Below, piece after piece: positions 9,459 through 20,192 of a DNA stretch of 64,000 nt; positions within the stretch are counted from its first letter, which is position 1; the number at the start of each line of letters is the position of its first letter. The notes below the pieces were generated by a model, which was not told the DNA's origin, ran no database searches, and worked only from the letters and a program-made list of their open reading frames with translations. A program made the translations under genes and the position numbers. Source of the DNA: Cephalotus follicularis (Eukaryota > Streptophyta > Magnoliopsida > Oxalidales > Cephalotaceae). The stretch spans positions 1-64,000 of the forward strand of contig BDDD01005257.1 of NCBI GenBank assembly GCA_001972305.1. Reading direction: 5' to 3'.

Positions 9459-12400
9459 TGTCACGCCCTGAACCGTGAAGGAAACCCCCACGATTCGATG
9501 CGTGATATACCGTCCATTCAATCAATTCATATCATATAAATCATACTCCAAAAAGTGCTATAAATTTAAAACTTTAATCAATCTTATTACATCAGCGGAA
9601 TAACCGATTTATATATATACTAACTTTTATAATTTTAAGAAATTCGGGTATGTAGTATCCGTTTATCGGACTATACCCCCTGTAAAAGAAAACACAATAC
9701 ATATATTGGGCTCAGCTATCAGCAGACCACAACTTAATAGAATATATCACATAGACACGGAGGATAATTATTCAACTCCTCAATATGATGGGTCTGTCCA
9801 TATCCAATACATCAACAAACATATCTTAAGAACTACCACATGTCGGCAGGTCGATAGCTGAAATAAAAAATTTCTCTATGTTGTCTCTTATGTATCTTAG
9901 ATTGTCTCTTACACATGTCAAGTCTCATTAACCCATACAGTTAAGATATATACGTCCAAGGCCCTTATAAGCAACTTATACAATTCATATAAGCATCCAT
10001 AACAAAACCAACTACAAGATCTGGTTATAGAAAACCCATCCGTCTCAGTCTACCTCACTGCAACCCATCACCTGTGCCCAACCCATTCCATTACAATGAA
10101 ATGGGTCAGCGGCATATAGTCGGGTAGGTATACTATATGCGATGTATGCAACAGTATAACAATATGCAATGTTTGCATCAGTATAACAGTGTGACAGTGT
10201 AGCAGTGTAATAGTGTACAGTATAACAGTGTACAATATATGTACTCATGGCATATTAAATGCACGAATGACAATCGCAGACAGCTTCGATATACCAACTA
10301 TCCCTAAGCGGGGTATACATGGCTAGTCCTAATCATATCAAGGTCATAGGCCTCCAGACACTCAGTAAACAGTCAGTAACAGTTCACCGGAACAAACAGT
10401 TCATAAGGTCAAATACTTCTCTGCCTCTCCAGCCCGAGATAGTACCCACACCGTCTACACACCCTTCTTGTCATATCCATGTGGATCATCGGATAACACT
10501 GGCCACAAACAGTATAGTAGTGCTAGACCCGAAGGTACCAACCAGTAACAGTGCTAGACCCGAAGGTGCCAGCCAGTAATAGTAGAGCTCTCAGTAGCAG
10601 TAACAGTATCCATCTGCAATACGATGACTCCCGTAGGTCACTCAGAGGGGAGGATTAATAGTATCCATAACTAATACAGTGACTCCCGTAGGTCATTCGG
10701 AGGGAAGGATTAACAGTGTGGTGTGGCCAAACACCCATAATACTTCATGACGGAAATGAAGATTATGAATGGGTTATCCCGTACAGTCTCAAACAGTAAC
10801 AATAATAATAGTAATCATACAGTATCCTTACCCGTAATAGTATTACAGTATAAATGATAGGGACCTAATGGATCAAGTAGGACCCACATCCGTGAAAACA
10901 ATTTTAAAATAGTTTTCAGTAACAATTTTTCGTAACAGTATTCAGTAATAGTTTCAGTAAGTGTTTTTAGTAACAGTTGTTGGTCCCTATCAAAGTTTGT
11001 AAAACAATGGAGAGGAAGTCCAATTTGGATATCTGCGTCCTGATGTCCCAAAGGAGCTATCCTAACAATTCTTGAAAATAGTTTGTATAAAACTCCTTTT
11101 GTTCAATTTTCTTCAAAGAATCACTTTGAAACTTGATTTGGAGATTTAACAGTGTTAAACAATGATTCACATAGGATATAAAGCCTTAGAGAGGCTGCCT
11201 ATAGAATCAATTTAGAGAATAAACAATTTTAAATTTAAAACAGTGCGAAACAGTTAAATTTTTGCAAAATAGGGCACTAAGCGCCGACTGGTTTAACGTT
11301 AAAAGCATAGAAGCGTCGACAGTTTAGAAAGCATAAGTAAAAGCGTCGACTGCTCAGTTTTAAAGGCATGAAATCATCGACGGTTTTGACAGAAATAGAA
11401 GTTTGGAAATTATTTCGTAATCAGTGGAACCATGTCCAAAATCCATGAAATCCGTTTCAATCTCAGTAAAAAAAATTATAAACATACACCCAGTTCCCGG
11501 TAAGTTCCAATTACACAATATCAATAGTCAATCACTCAGTGATAGTAACAGTTCACACAATTCATTGAAATGCATGAATGCAGTGCAAATAGTATAACCT
11601 ACCAGTTTTAAGCAGTAACAACAGTACAGTCAAGCTTGTAGGTTCGAATACTTGCGGTAGCTAACTTCTATTGCTGTTAAATAGTCGATTGTCACTCCCC
11701 TCAAGTTCTACTTGCTGTCATTGCTAAACCCTTGACCTGTTACCGATTCAGTGACAACATCTTCTTGCACCTAATGTCACCACTCACAGATGCTTGTGTC
11801 AATCTGAGCTCTCTCTCATATTAACAATTACAGCAGTAGAAAGGGGGTGTTCACTGTAAACATAAGGAGTCGATCGAGCACTTAAAGCGTTGCCAGAGCA
11901 CTCAAAGCGTCGGCTCTCTTGGCCAAGGCATACCTAAGAGTCACCGGTTAGAAGGAGACCGTCGACTGTTTGGGTGTTAAGCGTCGACAGCTCGTTTTAG
12001 GTGTCAACTGCTACCACAGTGCAAACATTACCACAAAGCATCGGCTGGACTCTCAAGGCGTCGCCGTTATGCCCTCACAGCGTCAACAGATTCAACACAA
12101 AGCGTTAACGCTTTTATCCAAAGCGTCGACGGATTGTGTTAAGCAAGGGTTCGACAACAACATCACAAACCCAGGTAGCATCAATTTCAATCCATCACAA
12201 AATGAAGAATCAAGCATATGTAATTTATACCTATTAACAATTGGGCTTGCAGATTTGGAGAGCTTGTAGTGGAATCTTCGAACTGTTTCTTCCCTCTTGC
12301 GCCATCAGCTTTCACTTCCTGTCTCAAGCGATCTCCCATTCTCTTCCTTTCTATCTTCCTTTCTCTTTTCTTCTTCCTCTTCCTTCTTATCCTCCGATTC

Positions 12401-12758
12401 TACCTCTCTTCTCTTCTCTTTATCCCTTCTCCAATGCAAATGGTGTGCCCCATGAAAATAACAAGAGAGAAGAACTCCATAGAGAGGCAGGCGGCGTTTT
12501 AGCCCTCTCCCAACAAAATAATAAGGCTCGGGTCCCATATAGTTCACATAATAACACAAATAAACCCAACTACCCACTAAATGAACATGATGTTAATATA
12601 ATTATTGGGCCTTATGGGTACGCATTAAAAATATGGACTTTACTAACCATTTGGGCCTTACAATTATGGACTGCAATGCACAATATCTTTTTATTGCTTA
12701 TGGCCTCTATTGGGTGCCAAATATTACAGTAATCATTTATACATTTTAGGGCATTACA
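9459..12758 (-). repeat. 5' LTR of Gypsy-1 (about 3.3 kb)
   Basis: On the plus strand it starts TGTCACGCCC and ends GGGCATTACA, a pairing usual for plant Gypsy LTRs. In sense orientation it starts TGTAATGCCC. It contains AACAGT/CAGTG-rich tracts (10140-10250, 10560-10990), a pyrimidine-rich tract (12320-12420), and two clusters of GCGTCGAC-type motifs (11280-11390 and 11865-12135). No ORF in it looks real. The right boundary is judged from the terminal motif only. Confidence 0.7.
11280..12135. repeat. GCGTCGAC motif clusters in the Gypsy-1 LTR
   Basis: About a dozen copies of AGCGTCGAC or close variants (GCGTCGCC, GCGTCGGC, GCGTTAAC) occur in two groups, 11280-11390 and 11865-12135. They match the motif type in Sirevirus LTRs although the element is unrelated. 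Confidence 0.65.
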
Positions 12759-12893
12759 ACTATAATCATCCATAAAAATGAAAAAAATTGCTTGCACCAA
12801 CATCAGTTGGAGTAGGAATGCACTAAGTCAAAAGGAGCATTGGAAAAAGTCACTTTTTATTGAAAGGTAAGCCATATTGGTTACTCAACGGAT
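12759..12893. other. Short spacer between two LTRs
   Basis: AT-rich sequence with no ORF or repeat that I recognise; possibly a remnant of the host insertion site. Confidence 0.4.
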
Positions 12894-13258
12894 AGTAATA
12901 CCCAGAGCCCTATGTATCCCCGAGACACGAGTTGCTACACTCTATTCTGTTCAATTGGTCCTTTAGACTAGTATACATATCCTAAACTACACTAGAATTT
13001 AAAACTTTATAAACAATCATACCGTATGTGAAAAACAATAAATCAGTTCCATTCAAAATTTCAATAGATCAAAAACGTGTAATACATGCCTATTATACAT
13101 CAAAAACAATATTAGTACAATATAAGGTTCTGTCAGTTCCCATCACAAATAAGAATGCAGTTGCAATAGTCTCTGACTTCAAGAAGATCCAGACCTTCTC
13201 GTATCTCTATCCCATATATTATTGTCTATCTCCAACCAATCTGCTATCTGTTCGACGT
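12894..13258 (-). repeat. Gypsy LTR G5, part 1 of 3
   Basis: It starts near AGTAATACCCAGAGCCC, a mutated form of the Gypsy LTR end TGTAATACCC. The sequence is cut at 13258 by Sirevirus B and resumes at 19239: the target duplication (GACGT/GACGC) flanks that element. No gene lies inside. Confidence 0.5.
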
Positions 13259-14545
13259 TGAATAAACTACAAAGGGGGGGTGAATTGTAGTTTCTAAAAA
13301 TAATTTAAACTTTTCGCAATGAACAATATCAATATAAGCAATAATGTAAAGAGATAGAGTTGGAGAGATTTGCAAACACTAGTTTAGAGTGGTTCGGCCA
13401 AACTCTTGCCTACGTCCACTTTCCCAAGGATCTCCTTGAGTTTCCACTAGTTCTCCGAATACAATTGCGGGTTCTATTCGGTACACGTTTGTGATTGACC
13501 TCAATCACTTACAACTCTCTTTGGGTTCACTCCCCAAATTCACTAGGGTTCACTCCCCTATTACAATCAAAGTATAAAATGTAGTGTTTGTAGCTAAACC
13601 TCTCACAAGGTTGGATATTACAAGATATAATTGCTCAAATCAGTGAGAACAAGAAAATAGCTTAAAGTGTGAAGAGAAAGCTTTTTGAATGAACTTTGAA
13701 TTTGATTTGATCTTTGTATGTTTGTTTTGCTTGATCTTTGTATGTATGATTTTCTTTTTTTTTTTTGTTCTTTGAGGTTTCAACCTTCCTTTTATAGCCA
13801 TAAAAGGTTTGTAGCCGTTGCATGAATTATGGAAGCTTTTGATTAAAAAATGTGCAGTTGCAATCTTTGAATATTGTCTCTGCTGGTATAAAGACGTCGA
13901 CTTCTTTCAAAAGGCGTCGATGTCTTTGTAGCTGATAGCCGTTGGTAGTGCTTGTACTAGCCATTCCAGGTTTCCCGGGTCTTGTTCATTTAAAAAGACG
14001 TCGATGTCTTTTTAAAAGGCGTCGATGTCATTTCTGGGAAATCTCCAGGTATTGAAGCTTTGAACATCACATCGACTTCTTCTGTGGGAGTCGATGTATT
14101 TTCTGGGAAATGCAGGTAGCTCTAGAAAGGCGTCGACGTCTATTGAAATGCGTCGATGTCTTTCGTACGGACGTCGATGTCTTTACTGATAAGCATCGAT
14201 GTCATCACTCGAAAAAGTCCTGTAACTTTGGCACCTAAAGACGTCGATGTCTTTCAGATAGGGATCGACTTCTTTCGTACGGACGTCGATGTCTTTGCCT
14301 GTAGAAGTCGATGTCTTCATGTGATTTTGACCTGTAACTTCTGGCATGAAAGGCGTCGATGTCTTTTAGAAAGGGATCGACTTCTTTCTGTACGGACGTC
14401 GATGTTATTCCTTGAAAGTCGATGTCTTCTTCTGCATATGGTATTTTTCTTTGATATTGAACTTGTAATTCCTTGCACATCAAGTAAACTTGTTGAATAC
14501 AAATATGTTATCATCAAAACAAGGATTGAGACTAAAGCGTCAACA
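13259..14545 (-). repeat. 3' LTR of Sirevirus B (1287 bp)
   Basis: TGAATAAACT at the left and GCGTCAACA at the right. The U3 (about 13895-14430) is packed with GACGTCGATGTC, AAGTCGATGTC and GGATCGACTTC motifs. TATA-like GCTATAAAAGG lies near 13790 on the sense strand. The conserved block with CTACGTCCAC and the CAAGGA/TCCTTG hairpin is at 13411-13440. A sampled 300 bp shared with the 5' copy differs at about ten positions. Confidence 0.88.
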
Positions 14546-14560
14546 ATCTCCCCCTTTTTG
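14546..14560 (-). promoter_or_regulatory. Polypurine tract of Sirevirus B
   Basis: Sense strand AAAAAGGGGGAGAT directly before the 3' LTR. A second similar tract (AAGGGGGAGCT) lies at about 14868-14879. Confidence 0.85.
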
Positions 14561-15200
14561 ATGATGACAAAAATTTTCTCAAAAGGCATAAATTAAAGTA
14601 ATACCAATTTAAAAAAAATATAGGTGAATATCAAATAGAGATATCTTGCAAAGATCATATTGAGTGTGAAATATGAAATAAGTTATAGGTTATGCTTCCT
14701 TGAACAATTTTTCCAATATGTGAGCCTTTTCTCCAAGTTAACATTAACTCTTGAGCTTAAGCCCTAAACTCCCTTTGTTCTCTCCCTTTGATACTAACAT
14801 ATTTTGAGCTTATTCTTCGCCTTTTTTGTAAAGCAGCAAAAAGTACTATGAAAGGCAGAAAAACATAGCTCCCCCTTAATACAAGCAAGGGTGAAAAGAG
14901 TGAGTATAGGCATTATGCATAAAATTATCAAAGTATCGGCAATGAATATAATTATCGGTAATTAATTGAGAAATCACATTCATTCAACACAATTATATCA
15001 AAAATCAAAAACACTTTCATACAATCATAAACGCAATTCATAACATCATTTCATAAACACAAATCCATAAACACATAAACATTTCATTAATATCATAAAT
15101 TCAAACTTTGTTCTTACAAACATAAGTAAACACTTAGTTTTCATTACAACATAACTAAAAACAAAAATAAGCAACAACAAACAGAATAACAACAACAAGA
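14561..15200 (-). other. Sirevirus B 3' spacer
   Basis: AT-rich non-coding sequence between the accessory ORF and the PPT, with one extra purine tract at about 14868-14879 and many ACATAA/AACAAC runs. I see no gene. Confidence 0.55.
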
Positions 15201-16526
15201 TCATTCAGCAGTAGGAGGGGTATCAGAATCGGAGGATTCATCGCCCAAAGTCTCTTCGCAACGATTGATAGTCTTGGAATCAGCAAGCCTTCGTTCCATT
15301 CTTTTAAGACGCCTCTTTACAACTTTTAGATCGTAGTAGATGGTGTCATCAACATTTTCGTAGTCGGGATGAAGTATTTTATGATCGTTCTCTAATCTAC
15401 CGAGCCGCGTGTTGACTTGCTGAAATTTATCATCAAGCGAGGCTTGCATGGAAGCAAATTGAGATCGCATGAACTCCATCACCCTCTCATAATCAGTGGT
15501 GGATGAGGAGCTTTGAGCTTGAGGCTGAGCAGGGGCAGCTTCTCCTTGAGCTTCCCAAGGAGGATTGTCTTCTTGCTCTTCAATTGCAATCCTTGGCCCT
15601 TGATCCACTTTGGGGCAATAGGTCCAGATTCCTTCCTGTTTCTTCCACCCCATCCGATTCAAAGTACTCTTGTTGTATGTGTCTTCTTTCTTCAACTTGG
15701 TTGCAACCTCTCCTTCTAGCCGAATATGACAATGTTGGAAGACTTTGGTGAGAATAGATCCGAAGGGGAGTACGGATTTCTTTTGTGAGAATGCTCTAAC
15801 CATAGTCTTGAGCATGAGGAGAGGAAAACAAAACTCAATTTTGGAGAGGATGTACCACATTAAAAAAACTTGCATACTAGACAATTTTGCATAACCTCCA
15901 CCGGTGGGTAAGATTTGGTATACAATGAGATGGTGGAGAAGCCTATGGTCTACTGACAATCTATTTGTGGTCAGTGCCATATTGGGATGAACATTTGGAT
16001 CATTTGGGTACAAAATCGACAAAATTTGGTTAGGGTGAAAACCCTCAACCTCCGGCCATTTTTTGTGTTCAAACACATATAAACCGGTGTGTGGAATGTG
16101 TAAAATAGAAGCTAGAATCCTAGCATCTAGATAAATCCTTTGCCATTTAACAGAAGAAGAGAGGGAAAATTCCTCATTTTGGCTAGAAACCATCCTAAGG
16201 TTAGAATAAAATTCCTTGACCAATTTGATGTAAAAAGGGTCAGAAATTTGTACAAGGGGAATGAGATGGAGGTCCTCTAACCAAGATACAAACGAAAACT
16301 CAGAGGAACAGAAATCTAAGTCAATATTTCTGCCTCCCATGACTCTTTTGTCAACAAAGGCAACACTTCTCAATGAGACAGGGGCTTGCTCTTCGGATTC
16401 GGAGTCCGATTGGAGAGCTGGATCAGGGGACGGTTCTCTAATCTCAAGCCTCTGCTTTTTAGCAGATTTCGGTGGCTGAGATGAAGAAGCACCCTTCTTT
16501 TTGGCAGCAAACTTAGTCCTAGGCAT
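15201..16526 (-). CDS. Sirevirus B accessory protein (env position), intact 441 aa
   Basis: I place the start at the ATG at 16526 (MPRTKFAAKKKG) because the relatives in Sireviruses A and D begin alike; an in-frame GTG lies 16 codons upstream. The N-terminus is basic (KKKG, KSAKKQR) and could act as a nuclear localisation signal. Residues 20-50 are low complexity and acidic (SDSESEEQ). The middle has FVSWLEDLHLIPLV, FYSNLRMVS, DHRLLHHLIVYQILPTGGGY and VFLMWYILSK. A serine run (about residue 350) precedes a coiled-coil-like helix and an acidic tail. There is no signal peptide or membrane segment, so it is not a classical envelope. It resembles proteins labelled putative plant transposon protein; function unknown. 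It lies 0.6 kb after RNase H and before the PPT. Confidence 0.82.
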   Translation of the reverse strand: MPRTKFAAKKKGASSSQPPKSAKKQRLEIREPSPDPALQSDSESEEQAPVSLRSVAFVDKRVMGGRNIDLDFCSSEFSFVSWLEDLHLIPLVQISDPFYIKLVKEFYSNLRMVSSQNEEFSLSSSVKWQRIYLDARILASILHIPHTGLYVFEHKKWPEVEGFHPNQILSILYPNDPNVHPNMALTTNRLSVDHRLLHHLIVYQILPTGGGYAKLSSMQVFLMWYILSKIEFCFPLLMLKTMVRAFSQKKSVLPFGSILTKVFQHCHIRLEGEVATKLKKEDTYNKSTLNRMGWKKQEGIWTYCPKVDQGPRIAIEEQEDNPPWEAQGEAAPAQPQAQSSSSTTDYERVMEFMRSQFASMQASLDDKFQQVNTRLGRLENDHKILHPDYENVDDTIYYDLKVVKRRLKRMERRLADSKTINRCEETLGDESSDSDTPPTAE

Positions 16527-16724
16527 TTTATCGAACAGATGGCGAGTACAAAGAGAATGCACAGATAATGACACAAATGGTTGGATTGGACAAGACGAAA
16601 ATAGATTCTGAGGATGGAGAAGGAATTACGGGATGTTTTATGACCAGATAGAACGATTTTTGACAGAAAACAAAAAGAGAAGAAGAATTTTGAAAAACTC
16701 AGAAGTAGGGTAAAAATGAGAAAT

Positions 16725-17010
16725 GAACATGAGGTCGACGATTTTATGAAGAAGTCGATTTCTGAGTAAAAGACGTCGACGTGATTCAAAAGAAGTCGAC
16801 GCGTTCTTTAAAATAGAGCTACAAAAACGGTGCGTTTTGAAAAGCATCGACGCGTTTTAAACGAAGTCGACGTGTTTCAGTGAAACACAAAGGGATCGAC
16901 GTTTTTCAAAAGAGATCGACGTGATTTTCATAAGTCATACAGTTTTGCAGAAAAGAAGTCGACGTTATTTTGTAAAGCATAAAATTTCCAGAAAAGAAGT
17001 CGACTCTTTT
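16725..17010 (-). repeat. AGTCGACG motif array upstream of the Sirevirus B accessory ORF
   Basis: About ten copies of a TCGAC core occur in 290 bp (AGTCGACG, GATCGACG, CATCGACG), for example at 16733, 16776, 16794, 16845, 16865, 16891, 16914 and 16957. They lie 200-490 bp upstream of the ORF start. The spacing is irregular (about 16-45 bp). The same kind of motif fills the U3 of the LTR of this element. There is no coding potential. Confidence 0.75.
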
Positions 17011-17114
17011 GTAAAACAGAGCAGAAAAATCAAGCCAAAAACAGAACAATAACTAAAACAATCATCATATCAAATATGCAATCAATCAAACATATCATTC
17101 AGACATCATAAACA

Positions 17115-18278
17115 TCATTCAATCTCACATAAACCTAATTCTCTTCTAAACTTAGAAAAGGTTTGTTCATCTAACGGTTTTGTGAAAATGTCCGTGACTT
17201 GTTCTTCGGTTGGGTCGAATACTAATTCTATATCACCTTTTTCAATATGGTCTTTAATGAAGTGATATCTAATGTCTATGTGCTTGGTTCTTGAGTGATA
17301 AACGGGATTTTTCCCTAAGCAAATAGCACTAGTGTTATCACACCTAATTGGTACTTTTTCAAAAGTAAACCCATAATCAAGGAGTTGTTGCTTCATCCAC
17401 ATTACTTGTGCGCAACAACTGCCTGCGGCAATGTATTCAGCTTCGGTAGTTGAAAGATCTACTGAATTTTGTTTCTTGCTAAAGCAAGAAATGAGCATAT
17501 TGCCTAAGAATTGACAAGTGCCACTTGTGCTCTTTCTATCCACTTTATATCCTCCGAAATCGGCATCGGAGTAAGTGTGTAGGTCAAATGATGATTTCCT
17601 AGGATACCATAATCCTAAGGTCGGTGTATATGCTAAATATTTGAAAATGCGTTTTACGGCATGCAAATGTGATTCTTTGGGACAAGCTTGAAATCTAGCA
17701 CACAAGCAAATACTAAACAATATATCTGGCCTACTTGCCGTTAAATAGAGCAAAGATCCTATCATACTCCTATATAGTTTTTGATCGATTGACTTACCTT
17801 GCTCATCTTTGTCAAGCTTTGTTGTTGTGCTCCTAGGTGTCTTGCTCTTTTTAGCACTCTCCATCCCAAATCTCTTAAGTAAGTCCTTGACATACTTTGA
17901 TTGATTGATGAAGATGCCTTCCTCCAATTGTTTGACTTGAAGTCCGAGGAAATAATTGAGCTCACCCATCAGGCTCATTTCGAATTCCACCTGCATAATC
18001 TTAGTAAAGTTCTTGCACGAGTTTTTGTTAGTAGAACCGAATATGATATCATCTACATACACTTGAACAATCAAAATTTCATCATTGACAGATTTTGTAA
18101 AGAGTGTAATGTCAATAGTTCCTCTTTGAAAACCATTTTAAATTAAATAGCCACTAAGCTTTTCATACGAAGCTCTTGGAGCTTGTTTTAAGCTGTATAA
18201 AGCTTTTGAAAGTTTAAAAACATGGTTGGGATAATGAGGGCTTTCAAACTCGGGAGGTTGTTCCACATACACTTCCTC
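17115..18278 (-). pseudogene. Sirevirus B reverse transcriptase and RNase H, N-truncated
   Basis: The sense strand enters at 18278 inside RT ([11 protein letters not shown], then [17 protein letters not shown]), meets an in-frame TAA near 18133, then is open for 319 codons from 18074 to 17115. The catalytic motif VYVDD is intact. RNase H keeps the three acidic motifs SDADFGG, TEAEYIAA and DNTSAICL and ends with VTDIFTKPLD. Upstream, the sequence is joined directly to LTR sequence, so the fingers, integrase, protease and gag are gone. The protein would copy element RNA in particles, but this copy cannot be expressed as a whole. Confidence 0.9.
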
Positions 18279-19238
18279 CTTTGAACTTTGAATTTGATTT
18301 GATCTTTGTATGTTTGTTTTGCTTTATCTTTGTATGTATGATTTTCTTTTTTTTTTTGTTCTCTAAGGTTTCAGCCATCCTTTTATAGCCATGAAAGGTT
18401 TGTAGCCGTTGCATGAATTATGGAAGCTTTTGATTAAAGAATGTGTAGTTGCAATCTTTGAATATTGTCTCTGCTGGTTTAAAGACGTCGACTTCTTTCA
18501 AAAGGCGTCGATGTCTTTGTAGCTGATAGCCGTTGATAGTGCTTGTACTAGCCGTTCCAGGTTTCCCGGGTCTTGTTCATTTAAAAAGACGTCGATGTCT
18601 TTTTAAAAGGCGTCGATGTCATTTCTGGGAAATCTCCAGGTATTGAAGCTTTGAACATCACATCGACTTCTTCTGTGGGAGTCGATGTATTTTCTGGCAA
18701 ATGCAGGTAGCTCTAGAAAGGCGTCGAAGTCTATTGAAAAGCATCGATGTAATTCGTACGGACGTCGATGTCTTTACTGATAAGCATCGATGTCATCACT
18801 CGAAAAAGTCCTGTAACTTTGGCACCTAAAGACGTCGATGTCTTTCAGATAGGGATCGACTTCTTTCGTACGGACGTCGATGTCTTTGTCGATGTCATCA
18901 CTCGAAGATGTCCTGTAACTTTGGCACCTAAAGACGTCGATGTCTTTCAGATAGGGATCGACTTCTTTCGTACGGACGTCGATGTCTTTGCCTGTAGAAG
19001 TCGATGTCGTCATGTGATTTTGACCTGTAACTTCTGGCATGAAAGGCGTCGATGTCTTTTAGAAAGGGATCGACTTCTTTCTGTACGGGCGTCGATGTTA
19101 TTCCTTGAAAGTCGATGTCTTCTTCTACATATGGAATTTTTCTTTGATATTGAACTTGTAATTCCTTGCACATCAAGTAAACTTGTTAAATGCAAATATG
19201 TTATCATCAAAACAAGGATTGAGACTAAAACGTCAACA
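18279..19238 (-). repeat. 5' LTR of Sirevirus B, R-U5 deleted, array expanded
   Basis: It matches 13690-14545 and ends in the same TCAACA terminus. The inner part of the LTR is lost at the fusion to RT. Compared with the 3' LTR, it carries one extra 102-bp unit: 18787-18888 and 18889-18990 are near-identical. The array of GACGTCGATGTC-like motifs spans about 18483-19120. Confidence 0.88.
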
Positions 19239-20192
19239 GACGCAATACCTATAAATCGGCCAGCCAATGAGGCTGCTAGAAAAACCCTAGATGCAATGAT
19301 ATGTACATTATATAGCAGGTATGCACATGAAATATTATATGCATGAATGCCAATGTGGTCAATACCAATATGACAACCATCCCATACTAGATGCATATGT
19401 GATAAGACCTAAACAGTACAATTCTATCCAATCATCTATCAGACAATCTAGTAAGTGTGTATGAAGACACTCAAACAACGTATAGAGCTTAATGACCTTC
19501 AATATAAGTGAAGAGCATCTAACCCACGGAAGGAAGTCCTTAAAAAATGGTAGGTTAGATAATCTAGTCGCCCATGGATCAGCTCGATAGAAACGTGACT
19601 AGACGGTGATCTAACTATCCTAGGTCAGCCTGATGAATATCCAGTTAGATCTAACTTAGCTGTCTTGGATCAACCCAAGAGTACGCAACTAAGTCTGGCT
19701 TAGCTATCTCTAATCAGCCGGAGAAATACGCAACTATGTCTCATAATCTTCAATGGATCAGCCCAATAGAAATGCAGTTAGGTATAGTTGTCTATGGATC
19801 AGCCGAATAGAAATGCAGCTATATACTAGAGTTAACCAGTTAGTAAAAAGCATTAAGACTAGTAACTATCTAATTAGATGGAGCAGTTGAACGGAGTTCA
19901 AAGCCTAACATGCTTGATGACAAGTTACTCAGGTCGCTCTAAAAGATTCAATAAATCAAATAGACAATCACGCAATACAATCAATTGGTCAACACAACAA
20001 AACTGTACAATCTTAATCGAGCAAGCAAGAGCCCATAGCGTGCTAAGACATGACGAAAGTCATTCTGTATTCATACAAAATGAGTCACACATAGTGTGCT
20101 CGAGTAAAATAGTATCAATGAAAGATCGAGCCATCATCAATGTACGATGGAATGCTCAATACAGTTGTAAAATCAGTTTAAAGTAGATATAC
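19239..20192 (-). repeat. Gypsy LTR G5, part 2 of 3, with a short minisatellite
   Basis: It continues the LTR interrupted by Sirevirus B and ends at the TATAC duplication of Gypsy-2. From 19571 to 19830 there are about six degenerate copies of a 45-50 bp unit with the core GGATCAGCC.GATAGAAATGC. There is no gene in it. Confidence 0.55.

Larger units (their letters stand above)
13259..19238 (-). mobile_element. Sirevirus B (Ty1/Copia), internally deleted
   Basis: Order on the minus strand: 5' LTR truncated at its R-U5 end (18279-19238), fused directly to reverse transcriptase (17115-18278), motif-rich leader (16725-17010), accessory ORF (15201-16526), spacer, PPT (14546-14560), 3' LTR (13259-14545). 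The flanks are GACGT on the left (13254-13258) and GACGC on the right (19239-19243), a 4/5 target duplication that shows a single insertion event. PBS, gag, protease, integrase and the N-terminal RT are deleted. Confidence 0.88.

Noticed and set aside
12241-12732. 163-codon plus-strand ORF rich in Leu/Ser/Pro
   Set aside because: It is a pyrimidine-rich tract inside the Gypsy-1 LTR; low complexity, no domain and wrong strand for the element.
18768-19346. 192-codon plus-strand ORF
   Set aside because: It reads through the repeated GACGTCGATGTC array of a minus-strand LTR; the peptide repeats simply mirror the DNA repeats.
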